From: CAVQEK01 sp964596645
Lineage (GTDB): Bacteria; Bacteroidota; Bacteroidia; Cytophagales; Cyclobacteriaceae
Assembly (NCBI GenBank): GCA_964596645.1
Contig: CAZQVB010000032.1
Coordinates: forward strand, 1 to 52,835
Length of the DNA stretch: 52,835 bases
Direction of reading: 5' to 3'
Position 1 is the stretch's first letter. Each line of letters begins with the position of its first letter. The translations under genes were made by a program, and so were the position numbers. Shown here piece after piece: positions 43,355-52,482 of this stretch. The notes under the pieces are model-generated. The model had not been told where the DNA came from and did no database searches. It saw nothing but the letters and a program-made list of their open reading frames with translations.

Positions 43355-43388
43355 ATCCGGTACGGTTTTCCTGCCGGATTATTTTTTG
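43355..43388 (+). terminator. Terminator after the response regulator
   Basis: A stem ATCCGG / CCGGAT (43355-43360 and 43374-43379) is followed by a T run (TTATTTTTT). It overlaps the end of the convergent rhomboid gene at 43379. Confidence 0.65.
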
Positions 43389-44284
43389 CTGGCGTTGAAA
43401 AGCTTCTCCTTTTCATCTTTGCTCAGGCTGTCATATCCTTTCTCAGAAATTTTGTCCAGTATGGCGTCAATTTCATTTTGGCTTACCGTACTCTTTGGTC
43501 TGGCTTGAACAGGTTCGTTACCAGTACCTTTCTTAGAGTCTGGCCTGGCCTGCCGATGTGAAACTTTGATTTTCGGCCGGGGTTGAAAGAAGCTTTTCAA
43601 AAACTCCATGCTGCGAAAGACCCAGGTGCCCATTTCTCTACCTCTCTGTATCTGCCGTGCATATAGAAAACCTACGGCCGCACCGGTGAGGTGGGCCAGG
43701 TCTCCGCCCACATTCTGCCCGCGATCCAGGCTGATGATGCTGATGAATATGGTAAACAGTGCGATGTACATGATTTTCACCGGGCCTATGAATAGCAGGT
43801 GAAAACGATAATTGGGTAAGAATGTAGCCGTAGCTACCACTATGCCATACACAGCACCCGACGCTCCCACCATGTTGGCATAGCCAAGCGACGGAATTAA
43901 ATTATATACAATCAGAAACACAAATGCGCCGGCAATAGCGCTGATCACATATAGATTGACAAGCTTTTGGCTGCCCAAATACTCCACGAAAAGTTGCCCA
44001 AACCAGTACAATACGAGCATATTGAAAAATATGTGAAACACGCCGGCATGGTTGAAGGCATAGGTAAGGGCCGTCCAGGGGCGAAAGATAAATTCCGACA
44101 GGTCGGATGGAATAATGAATTGATTTTGAATGAGCACCACCACGGCCTCAAGTCCTGCATATCGCAGCAGGGATATAAAAAACAGGCCTACAAAGATGAT
44201 GACATTGATAATAATGATCTGAATCACGGCATTGTTGGGCCGGCTCCAGGCATATTTAAAGTCATTTAAAATTGAGTTATTCAT
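43379..44284 (-). CDS. Rhomboid family intramembrane serine protease
   Basis: A 301-residue intramembrane protease with a six-helix rhomboid core. The nucleophile Ser142 lies in MVGASGAVYG and His198 in LAHLTGAAVG. HIFFNMLVLYWFG is the usual second helix. A hydrophilic C-terminal tail (about 210-301) ends with ILDKISEKGYDSLSKDEKEK, a short module seen at the end of many Bacteroidota rhomboids. It lies 9 bases downstream of the second rhomboid gene, so the pair and mutL are co-transcribed. Substrates are unknown. Confidence 0.93.
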   Translation of the reverse strand: MNNSILNDFKYAWSRPNNAVIQIIIINVIIFVGLFFISLLRYAGLEAVVVLIQNQFIIPSDLSEFIFRPWTALTYAFNHAGVFHIFFNMLVLYWFGQLFVEYLGSQKLVNLYVISAIAGAFVFLIVYNLIPSLGYANMVGASGAVYGIVVATATFLPNYRFHLLFIGPVKIMYIALFTIFISIISLDRGQNVGGDLAHLTGAAVGFLYARQIQRGREMGTWVFRSMEFLKSFFQPRPKIKVSHRQARPDSKKGTGNEPVQARPKSTVSQNEIDAILDKISEKGYDSLSKDEKEKLFNASKK

Positions 44285-44293
44285 AGTGCATCA

Positions 44294-44905
44294 TCAATAA
44301 AAGCTGTTGCGGTTATTTTGAAATATTTTCAACAGCACAAACGCGAAAACCATTCCGCCCAGGTGTGCCAAATGGGCGACATTGTCGCCAGGATCCTGGC
44401 TAAAACTTGAGTAAACGGCCATGGCGCCCAAAATGATCGCCAACCATTTCATTTTAATGGGGATCGGGGGGAAGAGCAACATAACCTGAGTGTTGGGAAA
44501 CAACATAGCCACCGCCATCAGCAAACCATACACAGCACCTGAAGCACCTACCATCGTACTGATACGCTCACCCGAACCCAGAATATCAAAGTAGTTGAAC
44601 CCTCCATATACAAGTGCAGCACCAATACCAGTCACTATATAGAAAATAAGAAATTTGTTGCTGCCCCAGAATTGCTCGAGCAGCGAACCGAAAACCATCA
44701 GCCCGATCATATTGAACAAAATGTGCATCACATTGGCGTGTGCAAACATGTATGTAAACAACTGAAAGGGCTTGAAATACTCTGTACTGAACGGGTACAG
44801 TGCCAGATACATGTTCAGTTGGGGAAAGATAAAAGCGCTGAGCACAAACACTACCACATTCGTTATGAGGATACCGCGCACCATAGGGGTCATTCTACCA
44901 AACAT
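44294..44905 (-). CDS. Rhomboid family intramembrane serine protease (short)
   Basis: A 203-residue rhomboid core with no long tail. Ser122 (MVGASGAVYG) and His181 (VAHLAHLGGMVF) form the catalytic dyad, and HILFNMIGLMVFG is the conserved second helix. It is related to the gene downstream and probably arose by tandem duplication. It follows mutL after only 2 bases. The mutL-rhomboid-rhomboid order is common in Bacteroidota. Confidence 0.93.
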   Translation of the reverse strand: MFGRMTPMVRGILITNVVVFVLSAFIFPQLNMYLALYPFSTEYFKPFQLFTYMFAHANVMHILFNMIGLMVFGSLLEQFWGSNKFLIFYIVTGIGAALVYGGFNYFDILGSGERISTMVGASGAVYGLLMAVAMLFPNTQVMLLFPPIPIKMKWLAIILGAMAVYSSFSQDPGDNVAHLAHLGGMVFAFVLLKIFQNNRNSFY

Positions 44906-44907
44906 GC

Positions 44908-46758
44908 CTATCTACCTTTGAAGAGTTCATCAATTTCTTTCGATTCCAATATATAATACGTACGTCGGCCACCCGGCGCATAGTTAGGATTTGAACATGC
45001 AAAAAGTTGGTCGATCATAGCCGCCATTTCTTCTCTTTCCATACGCTTGCCGCGTTTCAAGGCCGTATACCGGGCAATGGACTCAGCCAACAGCTCACCA
45101 CGGTTGGCGCCTTTTTCCATTTCATTCTTCTTATAGTCTTCGAGCATTTGCACAAACAGACTGCCCGCATCCTCATCTTCTATGCCGGCAGGCAAACCAT
45201 TGAGTGCTATCGTATTGCCGCCCAAGGCTTCGAACGAAAAACCAATATGCCTCAGTTCCGTGGCCATGTCGCTCACTATGTTGCTGTCGGCGGCACTCAA
45301 CTCTATCAATTCCGGAAAGAGCAGTTGCTGGCAGCTTCCTGAGGCGTGTTGCCATGCCTTCTTGTACCGCTCATACACAATGCGCTCATGTGCCGCCTGC
45401 TGATCTACAATCATTAGTCCGGACTTCACCTGGGCCAGCACAAACGCATTGTGCAGCTGAAAAAGGCTTTTTTCTGACGGCGCCAGCGAAGTAGCCGCGT
45501 CATCACCCAGCGAATTGACCGAACTATCGAGCCGTAGAGATACGCTCTTGCCAGTCTGCTCCAGCTCTCGCTGCGACTGTGCATGGAAGCTCTCATTTTT
45601 TATGGCCCCTTCAAACATACGCTCCCAATGCTGGGCGTTGCTTCCACGGCCTTCATCTGACGACCGGTACTGGCTATATGACCGATCGGCAGATTGCTGA
45701 CGATCCTTATCGGTGAGCTCAAACGAGCGAAAGTTGGTGTCGTAGCTAAAATCGAGCGCCGGCGCCACATGATGACGGCCGATGGCCATCTTTACAGTGG
45801 CTTTGAGAAAAGCATACACCTCACGCTCATCGGCAAACTTAATTTCTGTTTTGGTTGGATGCACGTTCACATCAATATGCCTTGGGTCTATCTCGAGGAA
45901 GAGCACAAAAAACGGAAATTGATCGCTCGAGATCAGGCCTTCGAAGGCTGTAGTGAGTGCGTGGTTGAGATAATTGCTTTTTATAAAGCGGTTGTTCACG
46001 AATAAAAACTGCTCGCCGCGCGACTTGCGGGCAAATTCCGGCTTGCCGATATAGCCCTTCACGCTCAATCCTTCCATAGATTCCTCGCAAGGTATCAATT
46101 GGTTGCGGTAGTTTTTGTTGAACAAATGTACTATGCGCTGACTGAGCTTCTCGGGCTTCAGCAGGAATACTTCAAGGTCATTCTGATAAAGGGAAAAGCC
46201 TACTTCGGGGTTGGCAAGCGCCACACGGGTAAATTCATCTACAATATGCCGCTGCTCAGCAGCATTGGATTTGAGAAAAGTGCGACGGGCAGGCACATTG
46301 TAAAAAAGGTTTTTCACTGCTATACTCGTGCCCGGCATACAGGCCACAGGTTCCTGTTTTTTTACCATCGACCCCTCCACCTGCAGGCAGGTGCCGATGT
46401 CCCTGTCATGTCTGCGGCTCTTCATCTCTACCTGTGCTACTGCAGCAATAGATGCCAGTGCCTCACCGCGAAAGCCCATAGTGCGTATAGAAAACAGATC
46501 GTTGGCATTTCTGATCTTGGAGGTAGCGTGGCGCTCAAAGCTCATTCGTGCATCGGTTTCCGACATGCCCAGGCCGTTGTCTACCACATGTACCAGCCCT
46601 TTGCCTGCATCTTTTACCACAAGAGTCACCTCGGTGCTTTTGGCGTCTACTGCATTTTCCAGCAGCTCCTTCACCACTGATGCTGGGCGTTGCACAACCT
46701 CTCCCGCAGCGATTTGATTGGCTATGGATTCTGGTAACAGTTGAATTATATCCGACAT
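44908..46758 (-). CDS. mutL: DNA mismatch repair protein MutL
   Basis: A 616-residue protein coupling MutS mismatch recognition to strand removal. N-terminal GHKL ATPase motifs (NQIAAGEVVQRPASVVKELL, DNGLGM, TMGFRGEALASIAAVA) are intact. The C-terminal dimerisation domain has DQQAAHERIVYE, which matches the DQHA(X)2E(X)4E endonuclease motif except for His to Gln at the third place. It ends with ACSNPNYAPGGRRTYYIL. Length is normal. Whether nicking activity is retained needs testing. It lies upstream of two rhomboid genes and 13 bases downstream of a small membrane protein gene. Confidence 0.97.
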   Translation of the reverse strand: MSDIIQLLPESIANQIAAGEVVQRPASVVKELLENAVDAKSTEVTLVVKDAGKGLVHVVDNGLGMSETDARMSFERHATSKIRNANDLFSIRTMGFRGEALASIAAVAQVEMKSRRHDRDIGTCLQVEGSMVKKQEPVACMPGTSIAVKNLFYNVPARRTFLKSNAAEQRHIVDEFTRVALANPEVGFSLYQNDLEVFLLKPEKLSQRIVHLFNKNYRNQLIPCEESMEGLSVKGYIGKPEFARKSRGEQFLFVNNRFIKSNYLNHALTTAFEGLISSDQFPFFVLFLEIDPRHIDVNVHPTKTEIKFADEREVYAFLKATVKMAIGRHHVAPALDFSYDTNFRSFELTDKDRQQSADRSYSQYRSSDEGRGSNAQHWERMFEGAIKNESFHAQSQRELEQTGKSVSLRLDSSVNSLGDDAATSLAPSEKSLFQLHNAFVLAQVKSGLMIVDQQAAHERIVYERYKKAWQHASGSCQQLLFPELIELSAADSNIVSDMATELRHIGFSFEALGGNTIALNGLPAGIEDEDAGSLFVQMLEDYKKNEMEKGANRGELLAESIARYTALKRGKRMEREEMAAMIDQLFACSNPNYAPGGRRTYYILESKEIDELFKGR

Positions 46759-46771
46759 CTAAATCGTTTTC

Positions 46772-47110
46772 CTACTGGAAAAACTTTCTGGTCTTTAAAT
46801 AAATATACAATGGGAAAAGGGCCGCGAAAGCAAAGAGGGCTACATTGCCAAAATAGAGCCAGCCAACGAAGGTTCCTAAAAAAATAGTGGCCAGCAATAA
46901 TTGCATAAATCCCGCTTTATTGTTTTGTGCGGTGCGCTGGCTAAAGGCATGACGGAGATGATCGTGACGGCTCAGCGTATGAGCGTTGGCCAGCTCATTA
47001 CTGATTCTTTGTGTGCGATTTTTAACATCCTCTTTGATCGGATCGTAGTATCGCGGCTCAAAATTGAACCTCTTCATTTTCGGCATCCGTGTAATAGAGG
47101 GAAACTTCAT
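46772..47110 (-). CDS. Conserved small membrane protein upstream of mutL
   Basis: A 112-residue protein. The hydrophilic N-terminal part (RFNFEPRYYDPIKEDVKNRT) is followed by two hydrophobic segments (about residues 71-88 and 89-106) and a basic end. The PRYYDP motif marks a Bacteroidota family that databases sometimes label 'riboflavin synthase subunit beta', a label I would not trust. Its function is unknown. ATG at 47110. It heads the mutL-rhomboid operon and is divergent from the GH3/serine-hydrolase gene. Confidence 0.8.
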   Translation of the reverse strand: MKFPSITRMPKMKRFNFEPRYYDPIKEDVKNRTQRISNELANAHTLSRHDHLRHAFSQRTAQNNKAGFMQLLLATIFLGTFVGWLYFGNVALFAFAALFPLYIYLKTRKFFQ

Positions 47111-47143
47111 AGTGCGCTAAATTCAGTATTTACAAAGTAAATT

Positions 47144-47151
47144 TAAATTTG
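47144..47151 (+). promoter_or_regulatory. Probable -7 promoter box of the GH3/serine hydrolase-bshA unit
   Basis: TAAATTTG fits TAnnTTTG exactly. Its position, 30 bases before the ATG at 47182 but only 12 before the ATG at 47164, favours 47182 as start. Confidence 0.5.
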
Positions 47152-47181
47152 TATGTATAACAAATGGTGAACGCTGGGCTA

Positions 47182-50070
47182 ATGAAAAAGGTATGTGGGG
47201 CATGGGTGGTCCTATTACTCATGTGTAAAACTGCACTGGCAACCTACCCCGATGGAAGCCGGGCAGAACACTGGGCCGACAGTGTGTACCAGCGACTTAC
47301 GCTCGATGAGCAAATCGGTCAGATGCTCCATCTTAGCATTCAGGTGAACGCCGAAAATATAAATGATCTATACGATGCGATAATAAACAGCCATCCGGGC
47401 GCCATTACCATTGAAGAAGGCTCCCCGCTCGCCATAGCCCAACTCGTAGAGCGCCTGCGCAAAAACAGCAAATTGCCTCCAAAAATCGCCCTTAGCAGTC
47501 AGCACCAGCGGTTTGGACCTAGTGTAGACAGTGTAATGTACAGCCCCAATGTGCATACTTTGTCCATGATCGATGGCGAAGACATGCTGTATAAGCTGAG
47601 CCGGCAGATCGCGCCGCAGTATCACACCTTTCACGCGGCCGTGCGGGCCGACCCGTATTTTGAAGTAGAGATCGGGACTAGGCGGAGCGACTTCCGCTTT
47701 CCTGTGGAAGGGGTAGAGAATAGAAAGGGCAGATGGATAATGAAGCATATGATGGCCGGCCTGCAGCAAAGTGGCGTGGCATCCACCGGTTCAGTCACCA
47801 TCGATTATGATTCTCCCAAAGACTTCGCTCAGCATATAAAGGCCGAGCTTTTTACTGATCAATGGCTTACCGGCTTTAACCTGCAGACCGACCTGTGGCA
47901 GGTTTTCAACCAGGAGCCTTCTATGCTCATGCTGCGGGGGCTCACTGGTCTCTCAGCCGACGATGCTGTATCGGTACGCAAGCGCATTATTGAGCCTCTT
48001 ATCTATAAAAACCTGTCGTTTCGTGGTGTGTTGGTGGGGGTGCCTGCTGCCCCGGCTGCGGAAAACGTGGAAGCGTATGCTAATTTCCTGAAGGCGGGTG
48101 CCGACGCGGTGTTGGTGGAGGATGACTACGAACAGGCTTTTCTTGCACTGCGTTTTGCATTGGATTCGCGCTTTCTGCGCAGTGCGGAAATGGAAATGAA
48201 AGCAAAAAATGTGTTGAAAAGCCGGTATGCGTCGTTGGCCATGGATACATTGCCGCTGCTGCAGAACAATTTGATGAAAAGACTGGCATCACCGCAGCTC
48301 AATGCGATAAACCACCAGGCCTATGCGCAAGCCATTCAACTGCTGCGCAACTACGGCGATCTTTTGCCGATTGAAAAACTCAGTAACGTCTCCTTCGCCT
48401 CTTTGTCGATCGGCAGCAGCCATCTCAGCGTGTTTCAGGAAGCGCTGGAAAAATATGCCCCTTTCGTTCACTTTATCATACCCGACCTGCAGCACCATGC
48501 CGACGAACTGGAAATGCTGGAAACACAGCTCAAAGCTTTTGACCATGTGGTGGTCGACTGGCACCTTCACGATGCACCCCTTTCCGATGAGCTTGTGGCC
48601 ATGCTGAAGCGCCTGAATGAAGAGACCAATATTGTACTCACCACGTTTGGCGATACCAAAATGCCCCAGCAACTCATCAGTTTGCCGAGGCAACTATTGG
48701 CGGCGGAAGACAACCTGTACAATCAGCGCATAGCGCCTCAAATCATCTTTGGAGCGCTGCATAAGGAATCGAAAATTTCTCCCAGTCCATACAACTATCC
48801 GCGTTTTGCCCGGTCATCTACCTTTCGCGATTTGAGAAGAATAGCTTACTCACCGCCCGAACTGCAGGCCATGGATGGTGAGACCCTGAACAGAATCGAT
48901 AAAATAGCGCAGGAGTCTGTGGCTGCGGGCGCTTTTCCGGGCTGCCAGATCCTGGTGGTACGCAATGGTGCCGTAGTGTATGAGAAAAATTTTGGCTACT
49001 ACACCTACGACAGTGTGATGCCCGTGACGGATCGATCGCTGTACGACCTGGCATCGGTCACCAAGGTGGTCTCTACCACCCAGGCGCTTATGCATTTATA
49101 CGACGCCGGCAAGTACCGGCTCGATGAAAAAATCAGTACCTATCTCCCGGAGCTGAAAGGCACCAACAAGGAAGACCTTGTGGTGAGCGACATATTGACA
49201 CATCAGTCCGGGCTGCGGCCATTTTTTCCCTTCTGGAAAAACACTGTGGAAATGAAGGACAACACCATTCAATACTATACCGACTACCCTGATGGGCTAC
49301 ACCACAATCCTGTGGCCTTTGGCATGTATGCCTCCGAAGGGCTGAAAGATTCCTTGTGGCATTGGACCATCGATACACGCCTTCGCACCAAAAGCCGGTA
49401 CGAAAAAGAGTTCGGATATAAATACAGCGACCTTGGCTTCTACCTGTTGCAGATGCTGGTAGAGCGGGTGTCGGGTCAGTCGCTGGACCAGTACATGGAC
49501 TCAGTCTTTTATAGTTCGCTTGGGGTGAGCACTATGACCTATAACCCGCTGTGTCGCTTTCCGATGAATAGAATGGTGCCCACTGAGCTCGATAATGATT
49601 TTCGCCACCTGCTGGTGTGGGGCACAGTGCACGACCAAATTGCTGCCATGTACGGCGGCGTGTCGGGGCATGCGGGGCTTTTCAGCAATGCACAAGACCT
49701 GGCCAAGGTATTGCAAATGAACCTGCAGGGGGGTAAATATGGCGGCATTCGGTATATCGACCCTGAAACCATCGACCTTTTCACGCGGCAGCAGTCCGGC
49801 ACGAGCAGGCGCGGGCTGGGTTGGGATAAGCCGGAGCGCAATGAAGAATTCAGCCATACATCCCGTTTTGCGTCAGCGCAAACCTATGGGCATCTCGGAT
49901 TTACAGGTACCGCAGTATGGGTCGATCCAACATTTAATCTTATCTATGTGTTTCTGTCAAATCGGATACACCCGAGCATTAACAACGCCAAACTCGCAGA
50001 TTACAACATTCGTAAAAGAATTCATGACGTGATCTACGAGTCGATCTGGAACTTCGAAAAATATAATTAA
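47182..50070 (+). CDS. GH3-like domain fused to a class C beta-lactamase-type serine hydrolase
   Basis: A 962-residue exported protein with signal peptide MKKVCGAWVVLLLMC and following. Residues about 30-350 have the fold pattern of GH3 beta-N-acetylglucosaminidases (LTLDEQIGQMLHLSIQ; LKAGADAVLVEDD). However, the acid/base loop KHFPGHG is missing and the nucleophile segment reads VLVGVPAAP instead of TDALNM, so this part is probably inactive. Residues about 560-962 are a serine hydrolase with Ser625-x-x-Lys628 (SVTK), YSD at 748-750 and HLG at 904-906, all present. It may act on peptidoglycan peptides. bshA follows after 9 bases. An in-frame ATG at 47164 is a weaker start. Confidence 0.9.
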   Translation: MKKVCGAWVVLLLMCKTALATYPDGSRAEHWADSVYQRLTLDEQIGQMLHLSIQVNAENINDLYDAIINSHPGAITIEEGSPLAIAQLVERLRKNSKLPPKIALSSQHQRFGPSVDSVMYSPNVHTLSMIDGEDMLYKLSRQIAPQYHTFHAAVRADPYFEVEIGTRRSDFRFPVEGVENRKGRWIMKHMMAGLQQSGVASTGSVTIDYDSPKDFAQHIKAELFTDQWLTGFNLQTDLWQVFNQEPSMLMLRGLTGLSADDAVSVRKRIIEPLIYKNLSFRGVLVGVPAAPAAENVEAYANFLKAGADAVLVEDDYEQAFLALRFALDSRFLRSAEMEMKAKNVLKSRYASLAMDTLPLLQNNLMKRLASPQLNAINHQAYAQAIQLLRNYGDLLPIEKLSNVSFASLSIGSSHLSVFQEALEKYAPFVHFIIPDLQHHADELEMLETQLKAFDHVVVDWHLHDAPLSDELVAMLKRLNEETNIVLTTFGDTKMPQQLISLPRQLLAAEDNLYNQRIAPQIIFGALHKESKISPSPYNYPRFARSSTFRDLRRIAYSPPELQAMDGETLNRIDKIAQESVAAGAFPGCQILVVRNGAVVYEKNFGYYTYDSVMPVTDRSLYDLASVTKVVSTTQALMHLYDAGKYRLDEKISTYLPELKGTNKEDLVVSDILTHQSGLRPFFPFWKNTVEMKDNTIQYYTDYPDGLHHNPVAFGMYASEGLKDSLWHWTIDTRLRTKSRYEKEFGYKYSDLGFYLLQMLVERVSGQSLDQYMDSVFYSSLGVSTMTYNPLCRFPMNRMVPTELDNDFRHLLVWGTVHDQIAAMYGGVSGHAGLFSNAQDLAKVLQMNLQGGKYGGIRYIDPETIDLFTRQQSGTSRRGLGWDKPERNEEFSHTSRFASAQTYGHLGFTGTAVWVDPTFNLIYVFLSNRIHPSINNAKLADYNIRKRIHDVIYESIWNFEKYN

Positions 50071-50079
50071 TCCCCGAAT

Positions 50080-51222
50080 ATGAAGATAGGTATCGTGTGC
50101 TACCCCACCTACGGTGGTAGTGGGGTAGTTGCTACCGAGTTGGGTATAGGACTAGCCAAACACAATCATCAGGTTCATTTTATTACCTACTCACAGCCAT
50201 TTAGGTTCGATTATCTAAATGAAAACCTGTTTTACCACGAGGTAGATGTACAGGCGTACCCGCTATTTCAGTACCCGCCGTACGAACTCGCACTGGCCAG
50301 CAAAATGGTAGATGTGGTAAAGCACTCCAAGCTTGACATACTGCATGTTCACTACGCCATACCACATGCCTCTGCCGCGTATGTAGCCAGGCAAATTTTG
50401 CAACAGCAGGGCATTTATGTACCTGTGATTACCACGCTGCATGGTACTGACATTACGCTGGTAGGCAAAGACCCCTCTTATGAGCCGGTTGTCACCTTTA
50501 GCATCAATGCGTCAGACGGTATCACAGCCGTATCGGAAAATCTGAAGAAAGACACCTACGACCATTTCAAGATCACTAAAGACATCCGGGTAATACCCAA
50601 TTTCATTGACCTGGATCGCTTTCGTAAACTGAAAAAGGATCATTTCAAAAAAGCCATCTGCCCGGAGGATGAAAAGCTAGTGGTGCATACGTCGAACTTC
50701 CGGAAGGTGAAGCGTGTGGAGGATGTGCTGCGCGTTTTTCTTCGCCTGAGAGAATCGATACCGGCCAAGCTGCTTTTGATTGGCGATGGGCCTGAGCGCA
50801 CTAAAATGGAAGCCATGTGCAGGGAGCACAGCGGCTGCGACGATATTCGCTTTCTGGGTAAGCTGGAAGCCGTGGAAGAAGTGCTTTCGGTCGCAGATCT
50901 TTTTCTGATGCCTTCCGAAAAGGAGAGTTTTGGTCTTGCTGCCCTGGAAGCGATGGCTTGTGAAGTTCCGGTCATTTCTTCCAATGCAGGCGGTTTGCCG
51001 GAGCTTAATAAAGATGGTTATTCGGGTTTTCTCTGCCCTGTCGGCGATATAGACTGCATGACGCAGCGCGCTCTGGAAGTACTGGACGAGCGCAACTTGG
51101 CGAAGTTTAAACGAAACGCTCTGGCCAGAGCCAAGGAGTTTGAAATAAACAACATACTGCCGATGTACGAAGACTTCTACCGTGAAGTGCTGGATATGCG
51201 CAAGGTGGATGTGAAAATTTGA
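50080..51222 (+). CDS. bshA: N-acetyl-alpha-D-glucosaminyl L-malate synthase BshA
   Basis: A 380-residue GT4-type glycosyltransferase that joins N-acetylglucosamine from UDP-GlcNAc to L-malate, the first step of bacillithiol synthesis. The N-terminal CYPTYGGSGVVATELG and the mid-protein TTLHGTDITLVGKDPSY are hallmarks of BshA. The C-terminal donor-binding region has MPSEKESFGLAALEAMACEV with the EX7E-type glutamates. Normal length. bshB and bshC are not in the window. Placement 9 bases after the GH3/serine hydrolase gene is an arrangement I associate with other Bacteroidota. Confidence 0.96.
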   Translation: MKIGIVCYPTYGGSGVVATELGIGLAKHNHQVHFITYSQPFRFDYLNENLFYHEVDVQAYPLFQYPPYELALASKMVDVVKHSKLDILHVHYAIPHASAAYVARQILQQQGIYVPVITTLHGTDITLVGKDPSYEPVVTFSINASDGITAVSENLKKDTYDHFKITKDIRVIPNFIDLDRFRKLKKDHFKKAICPEDEKLVVHTSNFRKVKRVEDVLRVFLRLRESIPAKLLLIGDGPERTKMEAMCREHSGCDDIRFLGKLEAVEEVLSVADLFLMPSEKESFGLAALEAMACEVPVISSNAGGLPELNKDGYSGFLCPVGDIDCMTQRALEVLDERNLAKFKRNALARAKEFEINNILPMYEDFYREVLDMRKVDVKI

Positions 51223-51290
51223 TAAGCGCCTTGAACATTAATTTGAGATTACAAGCCTAATTTATGATTAACTGCTAATTTTACCGGTCA

Positions 51291-51298
51291 TAACTTTG
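51291..51298 (+). promoter_or_regulatory. Probable -7 promoter box of the fatty acid hydroxylase gene
   Basis: TAACTTTG matches TAnnTTTG and lies 22 bases before the ATG at 51321. I found no clear -33 TTTG at the right distance. The 98-base gap from bshA supports a separate promoter. Confidence 0.5.
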
Positions 51299-51320
51299 AC
51301 AAACCAAAAAGATGTGAACT

Positions 51321-51956
51321 ATGGAATATTTGTCCATTCACGAAATAAAACCAAAAAATGAAGGTAAAAAGCGGTACTTCGACAATCCGCTGCTGGAACG
51401 CCTTACCTATTCGCATATTTCTATGCCCATATCGGTGCAGTTGCTATCCGGGGCTGCCTTCATTTACTGGGGCACACGGGTCACCAATCTCGTTTTTACC
51501 GATTACCTGGGGCTTTTTTTTATAGGCTTGCTTTCATTCACACTTTTTGAGTACCTGATGCACCGCTACCTCTATCATATGGTGCCCGATAACAAAGTGA
51601 AAGGATGGCTGCAGTACAACCTGCATGGCGTACATCACGAGTATCCTAAAGACAAGGGAAGGCTGTCATGGCCACCCGTTATCACCATTGTGTTGTGTTT
51701 GCTGTTCCTGATGGTCTTTCGCCTCATCATGGGCGACTATGCCTTTGGTTTTACGCCGGGCTTTCTTGCCGGATACGCCTCATACCTGGGTGTACATTAT
51801 ATAGTGCACGCCATACAGCCACCAAAGAACTTTTTGAAGGTATTGTGGATCAATCATGGCATACATCACTATAAAGATCCGGACCGGGCATTTGGCGTAT
51901 CGTCGCCGCTGTGGGATTATATCTTCCGTACCCTGCCCAGGAAAAAGACAAAGTAA
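51321..51956 (+). CDS. Fatty acid hydroxylase/sterol desaturase family membrane protein
   Basis: A 211-residue membrane protein with about four helices and the eight-histidine di-iron pattern of the fatty acid hydroxylase superfamily: HRYLYH, HGVHHEYPKD, HYIVH and HGIHHYKD. It resembles FA2H/Scs7-type 2-hydroxylases, which would make hydroxy fatty acids for sphingolipids or lipid A in Bacteroidota. The substrate is an inference. It is a single gene with its own promoter box and a strong terminator 8 bases after the stop. Confidence 0.9.
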   Translation: MEYLSIHEIKPKNEGKKRYFDNPLLERLTYSHISMPISVQLLSGAAFIYWGTRVTNLVFTDYLGLFFIGLLSFTLFEYLMHRYLYHMVPDNKVKGWLQYNLHGVHHEYPKDKGRLSWPPVITIVLCLLFLMVFRLIMGDYAFGFTPGFLAGYASYLGVHYIVHAIQPPKNFLKVLWINHGIHHYKDPDRAFGVSSPLWDYIFRTLPRKKTK

Positions 51957-51963
51957 TTGAACA

Positions 51964-51987
51964 GGCCACTTTCAGTGGCTTTTTTTC
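51964..51987 (+). terminator. Rho-independent terminator after the fatty acid hydroxylase gene
   Basis: A 6-bp GC-rich stem GCCACT / AGTGGC with loop TTC is followed directly by seven T residues. It is a textbook intrinsic terminator, just before ispF at 52006. Confidence 0.88.
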
Positions 51988-52005
51988 ATACTCTTCATCT
52001 ACTTC

Positions 52006-52482
52006 ATGAACATTCGCGTAGGTTTTGGATACGACGTGCACCGGCTGCAAGAAGGCCACGAACTGTGGCTTGGAGGTATTTTACTACAATATGATAAGGG
52101 CGCCGTGGGGCATTCCGATGCCGATGTGCTCGTACATGCTATATGCGACGCCCTGCTGGGCGCTGCCGGTTTGCGCGATATCGGACATCACTTCCCCGAT
52201 ACCGACCCGGCATACAAAGGTATTGACAGCAAAAAATTGCTTGTCAGAGTTGTGGCACTGCTCGCCGAGAACCAATGGAAACTGGGCAATGTAGATGCAA
52301 CTGTGTGTCTGGAAAAGCCAAAAATTGCGCCTCACATACCGTTTATGCAAAAGTGCTTGTCAGAATTGCTTCAGGTGCCTCAAGGTGCCGTCTCCATCAA
52401 AGCAACGACCAACGAAAAAATGGGCTTTGTAGGTCGGGAAGATGGCATTGCCGCCTATGCCGTAGCCCTCATTCATCAATAA
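52006..52482 (+). CDS. ispF: 2-C-methyl-D-erythritol 2,4-cyclodiphosphate synthase
   Basis: A 158-residue enzyme of the non-mevalonate isoprenoid pathway. Metal ligands Asp10 and His12 (GFGYDVHRL) and His44 (ADVLVHAICDALLGA) are present, as are the DIGHHFPDTDPAYKG loop and the C-terminal TTNEKMGFVGREDGIAAYAV. Normal length. IspD is not adjacent. It begins 18 bases after the upstream terminator's T run and ends before the right-hand repeat block. Confidence 0.97.
   Translation: MNIRVGFGYDVHRLQEGHELWLGGILLQYDKGAVGHSDADVLVHAICDALLGAAGLRDIGHHFPDTDPAYKGIDSKKLLVRVVALLAENQWKLGNVDATVCLEKPKIAPHIPFMQKCLSELLQVPQGAVSIKATTNEKMGFVGREDGIAAYAVALIHQ

Noticed and set aside
46772..47110. Riboflavin synthase beta subunit
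   Set aside because: The small membrane protein has no riboflavin synthase motif; this name seems to be a propagated error for its family.
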